A stretch of DNA of 64,000 nt, taken from Neostapfia colusana (lineage: Eukaryota; Streptophyta; Magnoliopsida; Poales; Poaceae). The notes beneath the pieces are model-generated. The model worked only from the letters and a program-made list of their open reading frames with translations, did not search any database and was not told the DNA's origin. Position numbers and translations under genes: made by a program. Below, piece after piece: positions 36,407 to 48,601 of this stretch. How positions within the stretch are numbered: position 1 is the stretch's first letter; every line of letters starts with the position of its first letter. The stretch lies in contig JASWHV010000002.1 of NCBI GenBank assembly GCA_030760725.1, positions 63,419,900 through 63,483,899 of the forward strand, read 5' to 3'.

Positions 36407-39400
36407 TCAATTTAAGCCATGAGGATGCATAACCCCTATTTCACTACGAATGTAACAAAAACGAGAGAAATCCAAAGGTTTTGTAAAAATGTTAGCCAAT
36501 TGTTGTTCGGTATCTACATGGTGAAGCACAATGTTCCCTTTTTCGACATTATCATGGAGAAAGTGATACTTAATGTCAATGTGCTTAGTTCTCGAATGTT
36601 GCACGGGGTTTTTAGCAATGCAAATGGCACTAGTGTTATCACAAAACAGTGGAACACTATCTAGATCAACCCCATAGTCCTTAAGTGTTTGAACAATCCA
36701 AAGCATTTGTGAGCAAGCACTAGCAGCAGCTACATATTCAGATTTGGCTGTGGATTGTGCAACTGAACTTTGTTTTCTAAAGGACCAGGCAATAAGTGAA
36801 TTACCAAGAAAATGACAAGCACCAGATATACTTTTCCTATGAATCCTACAACCCCCAACATCAGCATCGGAAAAAGCTTTCAAAGTAACGGTTGAGGAAG
36901 AAGGAAGAAAAATGCCAAATTCTTGAGTTCCATGTAAGTACCTGAGAATCCTTTTTACGGCTCGACGATGTGAAGCACATGGGAAGGCTTGAAACCGTGC
37001 ACAAAGACATACGCTGAATTGTATGTCCGGTCTTGATGCCGTGACATACAAAAGTGATCCGATCATGCTTCTATATTCTTTTTGATCAACGGGATCACAA
37101 TTTTCATCAAGTTCAAGTGTTGTTGCTGTTCCCATTGGTGTCCGAAGAGGCTTGCTTTTGTCCATGTTGAAGCGCCTTAGGAGATCTTTTGTATACTTTG
37201 TTTGATGCACAAAGGTACCCTCCTTGGTTTGCCTGATTTGGAGCCCCAAGAAGTACGTGAGTTCTCCCATCATACTCATCTCAAATTCTGAACTCATCAT
37301 AGATGAAAACTTGGACACAAGATCATGAGAAGCACAACCAAAGATAATATCATCCACATACACTTGAACGAATAATGAGTCATTGCCATGCTTAAGCACA
37401 AAAAGAGTTTTATCAACCTTGCCCATGGTAAACCCCTTTTCAGGTAAGAATGTTTTTAACCTATCATACCATGCTCTAGGGGCTTGTTTGAGACCGTATA
37501 AGGGTTTGGACAGTTTGTAAACATGATTAGGAAAATTTGGATTTTCAAAACCAGGTGGTTGTTTTATATAAACCTCCTCATCTATGTAGCCATTAAGAAA
37601 AGCACATTTAACATCCATTTGATATAGTTTAAAACCTTTAGATGCAACAAAAGCTAACAAAATTCTTATGGCTTCTAATCTAGCAATGGGAGCAAAAGTT
37701 TCATCAAAATCTAGACCTTCAACTTGTGTGAAACCTTGAGCAACCAACCTAGCCTTATTCCTAACCACAACCCCATCCTCACTTTGTTTATTTTTAAACA
37801 CCCATTTAATTCCAATTAAAGTGTGACCTTGAGGTGGAGGTACAAGTTTCCAAACATTATTTCTTTCAAAATTTTCTAACTCTTCTTGCATGGCAATAAT
37901 CCAAGATTCATTAGTAAGTTCGTGTGATATATCTTTGGCTTCAAAAGAAGCAACAAAAGCAGAATGAGCATGAGAATTGGAGTCGAAAAACCTGGATCTT
38001 GTAACTCGTTCATGCAAGCTTCCAATAATTTGTTGTGGAGGATGACTTTTGAGAATCCGGAGGGGAGTGGACACTTCACAAGCTTCTTATTCTTCATGTT
38101 CATCACAAATAGATGAGCTTGTGACGTGAGGAGGATCTGGACCAGCAATGGTGGTCGTCGGTGCTGGCTGTGAATCAAGATAAGGAGCTGGGACAATGTC
38201 ATTAGCTGCTGAATTCTCGGGCAGCAGCACCACTTCTTCCTCTTCTTTAACGAAAATACTCCCCCCCTGCAGATACGAATCCAGACCTGCAATATTTGAA
38301 CTAGTACCTGGGCTAGCTTCATCAAAAGAAACCTCACAAGTCTCTACAATTTTGTTATTATCAAGTAAAAGCACACGGTAGCCTCTAGTATGAGATGGAT
38401 AACCAAGAAACATGCCATCAACAGATCTAGCTTCAAATTTATCAACATTACCATGCTTCTTAACAAAGCATTTGCAACCAAAGACCTTAAAGTGTGTGAC
38501 ACTAGGCCTATGTCCAAACCTGAGCTCATATGGTGTTTTACCTAGCTTAGCACGTAAGAAAACACGATTTGAGACATAACAACTGGTTTCAATTGCATCA
38601 GCCCAAAATTTCCTAGGAGTTTGATATTCATCAAGCATAGTCCTAGCCATCTCAACTAAGGTTCTGTTTCTTCTCTCTACAACACCATTTTGTTGAGGTA
38701 CATATGGTGAAGAAAATTAATAATCTATTGCATTTTCAGCACAAAAGTGATCAAACGATTGATTTTTAAATTCGGTTCCATTATCACTTCTAATTGCTCT
38801 TAAAGATCCTGGGTGATCAATTGATAATCTAAGAAATAAAGTTCTAAAGTGACTAAAAGCATCATTCTTAGATGCCATAAAGTAAACCCAAGAGTATCTA
38901 GAATAGTCATCAACAATCACAAGAACATACCATTTACCTCCGAAGGATTGAACACGTGAAGGTCCTACGGTGTCAAGGTGTAAAAGTTGACCCGGTTCAG
39001 TTCTCATGGTCATTGTGAGAGGAGCATGTGAATCTGCAACCATCTTAGCATGTCTACAAGAAGAGCACACAATTTCTTTATCCCCTTTAAGCTTAGGCAG
39101 CCCACGTATGCGATCAAGAGCACTAACACGCATGAGAAGATCAAAGCCTACATGACAAAGTCTACGATGCCAAAAATATAAATCTTTGGAATCATTTGCA
39201 ACTAGACATCTATGCTTAGAGGAAAACATATCAAAATCAGCTTTAAAAACTCTTCCAAACCGAGACATGCTAAAAATAAGCTCACTATTTGAACCTACAA
39301 CTTTGCAGCAGTTTTTATTGAAAATAATTTCCAGATTTTCATCTAGGAATTGTGAAAATAAAGCAAGTTGTATTTCAAATTTTTTACAAGTTCCACATCC

Positions 39401-39582
39401 TTCAAAGTGTAGTGATCATTTACTCTAACCGAACCCTTAGCAATTATAGGGGTTGAAGAATTATCGGCAAAAGTAACATTCTCTACACGTGACACAAAAG
39501 AGAGAGAGGAGGACCATTCTTTGTTACCGGTCATGTGGCGTGAGCAACCTGAATCCACAATCCAAATGTTCTCCATTCTCAA
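36407..39582 (-). pseudogene. pol: Element D pol: protease, integrase, RT, RNase H
   Basis: On the minus strand the protease (39582-39343) has IVDSGCSRHMTG. Integrase (39268-38087) has HRRLCH and CSSC zinc ligands, LDTVGP and RSDNGTEF; a stop at 38717-38719 falls between the second Asp and the Glu region. Another frameshift near 38080-38340 precedes RT. RT-RNaseH (38074-36407) is one open frame of 555 codons, with the YVDD box in VQVYVDDIIFG, SKPLYGLKQAPRAWYDRL, and the RNase H motifs SDADVGG and STAKSEYVA. The order PR-IN-RT-RH is diagnostic of copia. The reverse transcriptase part looks intact by eye; integrase is broken. Confidence 0.92.
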
Positions 39583-39718
39583 GCGTGTAACCTACATAGA
39601 AGCACAATACGTCGATGACTCAATACTGGGGTTAGTTAAAAGGCATTTAGGAATCCAGTACTGAGTCACACGATGTCCAGCAGGAATAACATGCGAAAGC
39701 TGAGATAAAAAAGCAGGT

Positions 39719-41933
39719 TTATGAGTTAAAGTTTGAGATTTTTTTGTTCTTAACTACTGACCTATGAGGTGTTACTTGTGTAGCACGAAAATCAGTAGCT
39801 CTGGAGGCAAAAACAGAAGGTCCGAAGGCAAAAACTGAAGTTCCGGAGGCAAAAACTGAAGCTCCGGAGGCAAACTTTTTATATTTCTGACTCATAACAG
39901 CAGGTTGCAGGTTCCTGACATTCGGTTTAGTATGTGCAGCAAATTTTGCATTAGAGTTATAAGATCTAGCTTGCATTCTTTCCTTTAAATGTTGTTTAGC
40001 TAGTCTATAACAAAAATCTATGACATGACAATCTCTACCACAATAGGTACAATGAAATTTAACTTTGTATTCATGTCTAGATGAGCATGCAGTATACTTA
40101 TTTGAACCCAAATGTGACAACACTCCTGCAGATTTAAAAACCACTTCTTTTTGTTTAGTAATTGTTTGAATAAAACCACTTCCTAATGATTTTACAATTT
40201 TAGGTGGATGTTCCTTAGCATGAGCATGTGAATCAAAACCTAAACTAGTTTTATCATTGCAAGACTTGGAAGATTCAGCAGCAAGTTTAGGTTCTTATTC
40301 CCATTACAAAACCAATCTAATGTCCTATGCGTGTTATAAAGTTTATTTGATAGATCAAGGCAATTTTCACATTAAGTTTTTCCTTTTAATTAGCAATTGG
40401 AACAATATTTAACTTCATGAGAACGTAAAGCATTGTTCAATATAGAAATATCTTTCGTAGGATCTTGTAGTTTCTTATCAAGATCATCGCAAGTAGAACA
40501 ATGCAAATCAATTGTAGAACAACAAGCATCTTTCAAGTTTTTATCATTAAGTGCAGCAAGCTTTTTGTTCTTTTCGATTTCAAGTTCAAGTTTATCAAGT
40601 GTGGAGGTGTGTGCACTTCTTAGAGAGGACAATTGTTCATATATTAAATCACATGAGGAACAAGAATCATCACTAGGAATCAAGGATTTTAAACGATTAA
40701 TTTCAGATTCTAGTGACTCAATTTTAACAGCATTGTCCCTAAGCTTTTTGTCCTTTTTCTTAACAATAATAGTGGCACGAGAAATAGCATCACACATTTC
40801 TTCACAAGTAGGACATACCTCTTCGATGTCACTGTTGTGTTCTGCATCCTCCATACTTGATTTTGATTTGCCCACCATGAAGCATAAGTTTGCCAGATCA
40901 TCTTCATCTTCATCACTTCCAATGTCTACATCACTCGAGCCAAGTTCTTGAAGTACGGTGATGAACTGTTCATTAGTTTGCGTCCTGTAAAACCTTCCTT
41001 TTTCTTGTTGGTGTTGCCAAAAGAGGACTTGACTTTATTCTCCTTTTCATCATAGTTAGAAGGGCCTGAAAGGTTAGGGTAATCTGTACGAAAGTGTCCT
41101 GTCTTACCACATTCAAAGCATCGTTGAGGTCCGGAGCTTCCTCTCCTTCTATTTCTCACATTTTGCAATGCTTTTGAGAACCTAGTAGAAAGAAGTACTA
41201 GCTCCTCCTCTAGAATCTCCTCAATCTGTTCCAGGGTTGATGAAGACAGCAAAGCAAGTGTATTGCTAGATGATTGGCCGGAGCTAGGCATATGACATTG
41301 TAAGACAAATGCAATAGTCTTATTTGGGTTCTTACGTGATATAATGTCAATTTCATGAGTTTTTAGCTTAGAATAAAGCACATCTAATGTAAGAGTACTC
41401 ATGACAGTGGGTTCACGTATGGATGTTACTTTTGTCTCCCAAATTGACATGTCTAATGCACTTAGTAATTTCCTAGCATTTTCAGCATCTGAAAAATTAA
41501 CATTGACGCTGCGCAAGTTGCTGAGAATTTTATTAAAGCGAGCAAAGAGGTTATCAATGGACTCACCGGATTGCATCTCAAAGCACATGTATTCTTTATT
41601 GAACATATCCTGCCTTACCTCCTTGATCATGTTGGATCCTTCGTGGTAGTCACAAAGTGCTCTCCACACATCGTGCGCCGATCGGAGGTGTGCAACACGG
41701 TCGAAGTCGCTCTGAGCTAGTCCTTGTATGATCAAGTTCCGAGCCTTGTTGTTGTTGTCGACATCTCTCATGTTTGTAGCCGTGACTTGATCGTTTGAAG
41801 GCACATCGTAAGGCTCGTACACCTTTTCCCATATTGCAAAGCCTTGCACCTGGATGAAAACTTCCATGCGTGCCTTCCAAACCTGAAAATCAATACCACT
41901 AAACACACAAGGTTTGGTGGAGTATTTCTCCAT
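39719..41933 (-). pseudogene. gag: Element D gag
   Basis: The likely start is the ATG at 41933 (MEKYSTKPCVFSG), in a frame open from 41993. The capsid part runs to a first zinc knuckle CFECGKTGHFRTD (an H/Y change follows at the last Cys site). A frameshift near 40926 leads to a Lys/Glu-rich coiled coil with repeated Cys pairs (40878-40390), also in another frame. A further block (40144-39719) has a second knuckle CTYCGRDCHVIDFC and a Ser/Ala/Phe repeat. A large gag with coiled coil and two knuckles fits the Sirevirus group. Confidence 0.85.
39795..39880 (-). repeat. 24-bp tandem repeat in the D gag
   Basis: About three and a half units of GAGGCAAAAACTGAAGYTCCG (plus strand) code a repeated FASGxSV peptide between the second zinc knuckle and the protease. 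Confidence 0.85.
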
Positions 41934-41976
41934 GATGATTAGTAAAACCATGTTCAAATCACAAAGATTAGAGTAA

Positions 41977-41992
41977 CCTGGTTCTGATACCA
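41977..41992 (-). other. Primer binding site of element D
   Basis: On the minus strand TGGTATCAGAACCAGG follows the LTR end after two bases. This is the initiator-Met-tRNA type site used by Sireviruses. Confidence 0.85.
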
Positions 41993-41994
41993 AT

Positions 41995-43455
41995 TGTAGA
42001 ATCGATGTACACGTGTAAAGCTACCAGAGGGGGGTGAATGGTAGATAAGAACTTTTCAGCGGAAGCAACAAAACACCCGTCAGCAGAAAACCGATCTGTT
42101 AAAGAAACCGTGTTTGTGACTAATCTAAACGTGTTAAACTGTGACAAAATTAGTATAGATTGTAGAGAATCAAGTCACGAAGACGTCACAACAAGAATCA
42201 TGAAAATTCGTTGAGAGAAACTCAAGTTACGATCGAAAGATCGAACAAAGGTCAATCTGTCCTACGCGAGAAAAACAGTTCTGGAATACTGCAAAGAAAC
42301 TCGTTTAGATCAGAAACCACAAATTCAATGACCATGAAATTTTCACAGATGATAGATAATCAAGTTGTGAAGACAACCCAAAACGAGTCACATCAATTGG
42401 ATCTGTAAAACTCGAGTTATGATAAAACCACCGAAGCAAGGTATTGCTGAACAGAAACTCAACGAGAAAAACTTGTCTGAAACAAGTCGGACGAACAAGG
42501 CACAAAAGTTCCTTTAGAATACGAATTTTGTTTATCAAAACACAATAGGAACAGCCCCAAAGTCGTGCACTCACGAGCCTTGGTCTCCCTTGCTTATATA
42601 ACCAGCCCTAAGGCCAACCCAATTCAAACTAGGACTCCTACTCCTACTTGGATCCAAACTGTAACTTTCCAATACTGCTTAGGACACTTCTATACGCAGA
42701 TAGAAGCAATCTTAAGACTTCCAAACACCTTAGGAACGTCCCAAACATTCCTAAAACAACTCTACTTCATGCCTAACACGAAATCCTGTTATAACCAACT
42801 CGAAACATTCCATAAACAAACCATAACTGCCTCAGCCGCAGTCTGAGCGCAAAATCCAGCTGGTTGAACCTTTTCAACCATATCTCCACTTCCATATCTC
42901 TTCACCACGCCTTGGAACCATGTTGTCACGTCCATGCACTCCTTGCACACGTGCAAACACCTTCCAAGAACGTCCACGATACATTCATATGCATTGTTCT
43001 TGATCCAAACATGCTGCTCGACCTCCGGATCAACTCAACCACAATTCCTCCCGAACTTGGTTGTTGAACCTCATCTTCTCCCTAAGAATAGTTCGATGGA
43101 TCACGTCACCAGCCATGTCTTGAACTCAAGCAACAACTGCACATGAATAAACAATCAATACTTCCGAGCACAAGTCCTCGACTTGACTCTCGTGAGTCCC
43201 AAAACTACAACATCTTACGTGAGCACCTCACATAAGCAAGTTGTAAACCATAGCAAAATGATATCAGCCATAACCTCCAAAACACACTAAAAACTTAGTA
43301 AAATAATACTAAGCAAACTTTCCATACTAAGCAAAATAATCGTCGGACCTTGCAGGAGCTCGGACCTAGAGTTGGACCTTGTTAAAAAGGTGTTTTGGTA
43401 GTATTCAAAACTTTTATCGTCAATGCCAATGTATTTAGCACACATAGGTCTCACA
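41995..43455 (-). mobile_element. Element D 5' LTR (1461 bp)
   Basis: On the minus strand it starts TGTGAGACC at 43455 and ends TTCTACA at 41995. It is about 280 bp shorter than the 3' copy through loss of most of the TCGGACCTA repeats. Confidence 0.92.
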
Positions 43456-43460
43456 GTATG

Positions 43461-44559
43461 TTTCTCGCCAGCTTCAACCCAGCCACTGTTTTATTTGATT
43501 CCGTAGCATCGCATTCATTCATCTCATCCAAGTATATTTTCAAGTATAACCTGCCCATATCCCACATGAAACAATCTATGTTGGTTAATTCTCCCGGTGG
43601 AGAGAGGAGGACTAATATAGTATATACGAAAGTAAACCTTAAAATAAGGGGGGGTAGACTTTCTTGCCAACCTTATCGTCTTTGATTCCCAAGGGATTGA
43701 CATAATACTTGGAATGGACTGGTTACACAAGTACAATGGAGCAATTCAATGAGCTCAAAGGATCTTGCAGTTGACGAGTGAGCATGGTACTCGTATTGAG
43801 TTTGAGGCAGCTCAACCTGCAACCGAGAAGGCAGTGTTGAACCACATCGAAGAAGCGACATTGGAAAGCATTCCGGTGGTTTGAGAATATTCAGATGTGT
43901 TCCTGGAAGAACTTCCAGGTATGCCACCTGACCGGGACATTGAATTTGCCATTGATTTAGTACCCGGAACCGCACCTATAGCAAAGAGGCCATATAGGAT
44001 GCCTGCTAATGAATAAGTGGAGCTCAAGAAGAAAATTCAGGAGCAGCTAGATAAGAGTTTTATACGCCCAAGCTCGTCACCTTGGGGAGCCCCCGTGCTC
44101 TTCGTGGATAAGAAGGATGAAACCCAAAGGATATGCGTGGACTATAGGTCTCTTAACGAAGTGACGATCAAGAATAAGTACCTGCTGCCCCACATAGAGG
44201 ACTAATTCAATCAAATGAAAGGTGCCCGAATTTTCTCCAAGATTGATCTTCGGTCGGGATACTTCCAGCTGAAGATTAAGCCCCCCGACATACCCAAAAC
44301 TACATTTTGAACACGGTATGGTTCGTGTATGTCATTTTGGTTGACGAATGCACCTGCATACTTTATGTACCTCATGAATAAGGTCTACATGGAGTACTTG
44401 GACAAGTTCGTCGTGGTTTTCATCGATGATATCATGGCGTATTCAAAAAGCGAGGACGAACACGAAGAACACTTGAGATTGACATTGCAGAAACTGCGAG
44501 AGCATCAATTGTATGCTATATTCAGCAAGTGTCAGTTTTGGCTAAAGGAGATATCATTC
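43461..44559 (+). pseudogene. pol: Host gypsy element protease and N-terminal RT
   Basis: This continues gag of 33669 after the D insertion. The protease active site reads LFDSVAS instead of DSGA, so the catalytic loop Gly is lost. A run of G near 43650 shifts the frame. Stops follow in the linker (43749-43751, 43882-43884), at 44014-44016 and in RT near 44204. RT motifs seen are GMPPDR, RPSSSPWGAPVLF, CVDYRSLNEVT, FSKIDLRSGYFQ and FIDDI. The solo A LTR interrupts it at 44560 after WLKEISF. Confidence 0.92.
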
Positions 44560-47500
44560 TGACACGACCCCACGGTCTTGTCGAGCCAGGATCACGCTGA
44601 GGGGTGCTGCGTTGCACAGCACCGGATAACACACATCAAAGGTACAAAGCGGAAACGAAATTTTATTACATAAACGGGTTTATGAACATTTTTACATCAA
44701 AATAGGTCCAGTCTACACTCACGGGCGTAGACTATGCATCAAATTCACGTTCAGCCCGTGAACGTGTCCTTGCTAGCATGCACGCACACTAACACGGCGG
44801 CGTGCACGACTCCCACTCGACGGGGTTCCCCTCTTGGGGTTCCGTCTCCTCCTCAGGAGTCCCTTCCTCATAGAACCCTGCAAAAGCTTCAAACACAAGC
44901 AGTGAGCATGAAGGCTCAGCAAGTCTGACCCGTCTCTCCTAAACATGGAACATCTACATGAGGGGTGACGGGTACATGAGATAAATATTATTTGCAAAGG
45001 ACTCGCCTAATTAGTGGAACCTTACTTTCAAGTTTTGGCAGCAGGTTGTGAAGAACCTTACGCTAAGGCACATGAGAGAGCCGCAATCAAACAAGAAACG
45101 CATTTCTCTCATGTACTTGGCCCAAAGTTGAAAGGAACTTTAATTAGCTCTAATCTACAGCAAATCATTAACAATCAAAGTCCATCTTTCAATCAGAAAC
45201 ATTTTAACATGTAACTAGCCTGTTTTTTCTACGTCACGGTACAGTGAACAAGTGGTACTCACTGACCGCGAGGGACAACGATTATAATCGATTTACACCT
45301 GTAGGGTTACCCGAACAACCCGTCATGTACGCCCGTACTCGATGTTGCCTACAGCAACCATCACGGACGTTGTACGCAACCACCTTTCACCCGTCAGCCA
45401 AATGTTGAACCAGTCCAATCATCCCGAGCAAGAGGTCTCTGCACGCGCATCTCAGTGCCGCCAGCCGATTTACACCTCGAGCTCTCAACCTACCCTCTGA
45501 AGGACCAGCTATGCCTCAACACCCAGCTACCCGAGTTACATCGGTTTCACGGTTCCCATATAGCCTGTAGGTCTTCGGTACTGTTCTAGCTTGTTCAACA
45601 GGCCCGCACACGGCTCGGTCCTCAATCGACACAAGCGGAGCTATAGCACACAGGCCCCAAAGTCCTGCTGCCATTACTCTCCGCTTGGTCTCATTTTTCT
45701 TGTCATGTGTATCATGTGCTATCTCTACCTGAGTCGAGTGCCTCTAGCCTATGCTCGCTAGTAGTTCCAACTACTCGACTTGTACCGAATCCTACACTAT
45801 CTTAGCATTGCAGTAGCTAACGGGGTTTTCAATCTTATACCAACCCATGGTTTTTCTTGGCTATGCAATTGGGTTTCCAAACAAGACTCTAGTGCAAGGA
45901 ATCACCATACTCAAGTAAGTGCTCAAAACAATAAAAATTTGTAAAAAGGGTAATGTAAACCGGAGCTTGCGTTGCTGCTCTTGGTCGTAGGCTAGCTGCT
46001 CCTCCAGAGTAATGAAGTCTAGGACTTCGGGTTCCTCCTCGACCTTAGCGACTACATGATATAAGAATTACATGTATTAATTAAATACATTTGAATTGAG
46101 TTTGAAACTTGTGAACCTTCTAAGTCTCACTAGAAAGACCCAAAGACTGTGAAACTTTTACTGTGGCTTGGTTACAACGTAAACAGAGACTCGGTCAAGT
46201 TTTAGTTGCAGCAAAGCTCATTGGATCCCTCCACAATTAATTATATCCTTGACTTTAATTGGAACTCTTAGGGTGCTCTAGGGATTTTCATGGAACAAGC
46301 CATGACTTTCTGAAAACTAGATTTTCAGAGGGTTCTAATGGAGTTAGTCTCATTTAATTTGAAGGTTCCTGGTTAAATATATGAGCTAAACAATTTCAGG
46401 GAAAATTCTAAAAATGTTTCTGGACATTTTCTATTTTCTCTGAAACAGTTTCATTAATCACACCATTAGGTCGATCAAATGATCTGAAACGGGTCTGAAA
46501 TTTTTATGGTAGTTTAGGGATATTTTGGTGAACATCCCAGCCAAATTTCATAATTTTCCTTCAAGGGATTCTCCAGTTAAAATTCCAAACATTTAAAATT
46601 TTGAGGAATTAATTATGGAGAAATATGGATTTTCATGAAGTGGAACTTGATTTTCTGGAAAGTGCTCAGAGAGTTGAATCCAACAAAATTTGGTTCACTC
46701 GATTTGGAGTTTCCTAGCCCATGTTATGAGGATTTGAAGTTTGAATGAAATCTGAAAATCGGGGAAAAGTTTAAATCTGCCGGTGGGCCACAGGGACACG
46801 TGTTCGCGCTGAGGCGTCGGCACACCGGAGTCGACGGGGTATTTGCGCGCCAGCACACCGGATCCGAGCTGCAGCCCGATCCCGATTCGAATTTTATGCC
46901 GCTGACAGCTGGGGTCCACCCCCTTCTTCTACCTCCCTCCGCCCGCGCTCTGCCGCCGGGGTACCTCGCCAGAGAGCTCGCCGGCAGCCTCTGTGGAGCC
47001 CCAAGGTTTATGATTCCGGCCGCCCCTGCCTACTTTCACTCGGAGAACATGATTCCGAGCTCAGCTCGTCATGACAATGGCCGGTACATGGTCGGCGACG
47101 AGCAGCCGCCTCGGGAAGACTTCGGCCGTGTCGGCCGACCTCCTTAGGATCTCAACCACTCGAGCAACCGGTCGGGGAGCATCAGTGGACCTTACGGAAG
47201 GTCGACATGAGCTTGAAGCAGCTCGGGGGAGGCCCAAAGTAGGTCCTCACCATGCGCCCGATGCTTCCCGCATGCTCCGCCGTCGGCAAACATCGAAATA
47301 CGCCGGGTACAGGGGTTCTTAGGCCAAATGTTGTGAAGGAAGCTTGTGCGCTACCGGGTCTAGTTTGTGTGGGAGCGGATTGAGGCCCTCTAATCCGTTC
47401 TAGAGTATGAATTCGACAGAACCGCACCCGAAGGTCGGTCTGTACCGAGGAAGGGGAAAACTGGAAATTTGCCACCTGTGAGCAAGCACTCGGGCTATGG

Positions 47501-48601
47501 CTTGGGGGTGAGCAGCACCGATCACCAGCGCGTCCAAGGGTGCCTTTGGCTCGGGCGTGATCACCTCCCGGTTGGGCTGTTCACGGGAGCCCGAAGTGCG
47601 GCGGTTTTAGGTCACCGAATTGAACTCTCGGTATAGCCGAGATCGACAGGTTTCAGCTGGGTTCCAGCAACGGGGAAGAAAAAGGAGAGTTCCTAGTACC
47701 TTGTCGTAGCTCTGGAGGGGACTGGGAGGCTGTGATCGGAGCTCTCCGATCGGTTCTGAGCGGCGAAGAAAAATTTCCCAGCGCTCTGTTCTTGCGAGGA
47801 GAAAATGGCGAGGGCTTCGGCCGAGGAGGGGGGGGGGACTTAAGAAGGGGTCCGGAACCGACCCTGGGCGCGCGCGTGGGCAAGCTGCTGGTGGCGCGGC
47901 GGCCTTCCTCGGTGGCACTCTCGGGAGAAGCTCGGGGACCCGAGTACTGAAAGTCCACTCGGTTGATTTCCTTCAGTGGTTGACATGTGGGTCCCACTTT
48001 CAATTTTAACCTCTGATCTTAACTCAAATTCACTGTTGTAAACAGTAGTCCCCACAGAGCCCATGGTGATTTGAATTATCTACCCTTGAGCCATTTGAAT
48101 TGGTTAAAATTCAAATGGGTTTGGTTTGGCTAAATTTCAGCACATGTTCAGTTTGAAATTCAAATAAAGTTTGAATTTGCCCCACTTAGCTCATGTCAAG
48201 ATCAACTCCAAATGAAGTGAAAACTGGTGTGTGAGCTCAAAAAAATGTGCTGAGCAAGAATATGCCTCCCACTTTTGAATTCATGGGATCAAAACAGTTT
48301 GAATTTGAATTTGAGTTCAAACTGCCCTCTTTCTAGCTATACCCAAAATGACCTCAAAAAGGTTTTGAATTTGGGTGAAACTTGGCATGGACATTCCTAG
48401 CACTGAGTAGGAGTTTTCATATGCCCAGCCCCTGTATATCACATGTGGGAAATACCACTTTTGCAATATGTGAGTTTGTTCCCTGATGAGCATGTTGATG
48501 GTGGTTACTTGCTCTTCAAATGTGTTTATCAACTTGCTTCAAATGAGGTGTATGTGTGGTCATGACACTTCAAACATGTGTCAAAAACTGAGGCCCTTAC
48601 A
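44560..48601 (-). mobile_element. Solo A-family LTR (4042 bp)
   Basis: On the minus strand it starts TGTAAGGGCC at 48601 and ends GGGTCGTGTCA at 44560. It is flanked by a perfect 5-bp duplication CATTC (44555-44559 and 48602-48606), and RT coding sequence reads on across it. Exon-like segments are 46051-45971 (the base before the GC donor is changed) and 44877-44789. Confidence 0.96.

Larger units (their letters stand above)
33670..43455 (-). mobile_element. Element D: Ty1/copia, Sirevirus (Maximus/SIRE)-like
   Basis: A minus-strand element with perfect 5-bp target duplication GTATG (33665-33669 and 43456-43460). The order on the minus strand is 5' LTR 43455-41995, PBS 41992-41977, gag from 41933, protease, integrase, RT-RNaseH ending 36407, a 1-kb 3' region with reiterated polypurine tracts, and 3' LTR 35412-33670. 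IN before RT is the copia order. A long gag with a coiled coil and two CCHC-like motifs, and multiple polypurine tracts, point to the Sirevirus group. About ten differences in the first 187 aligned LTR bases show it is not recent. Confidence 0.93.
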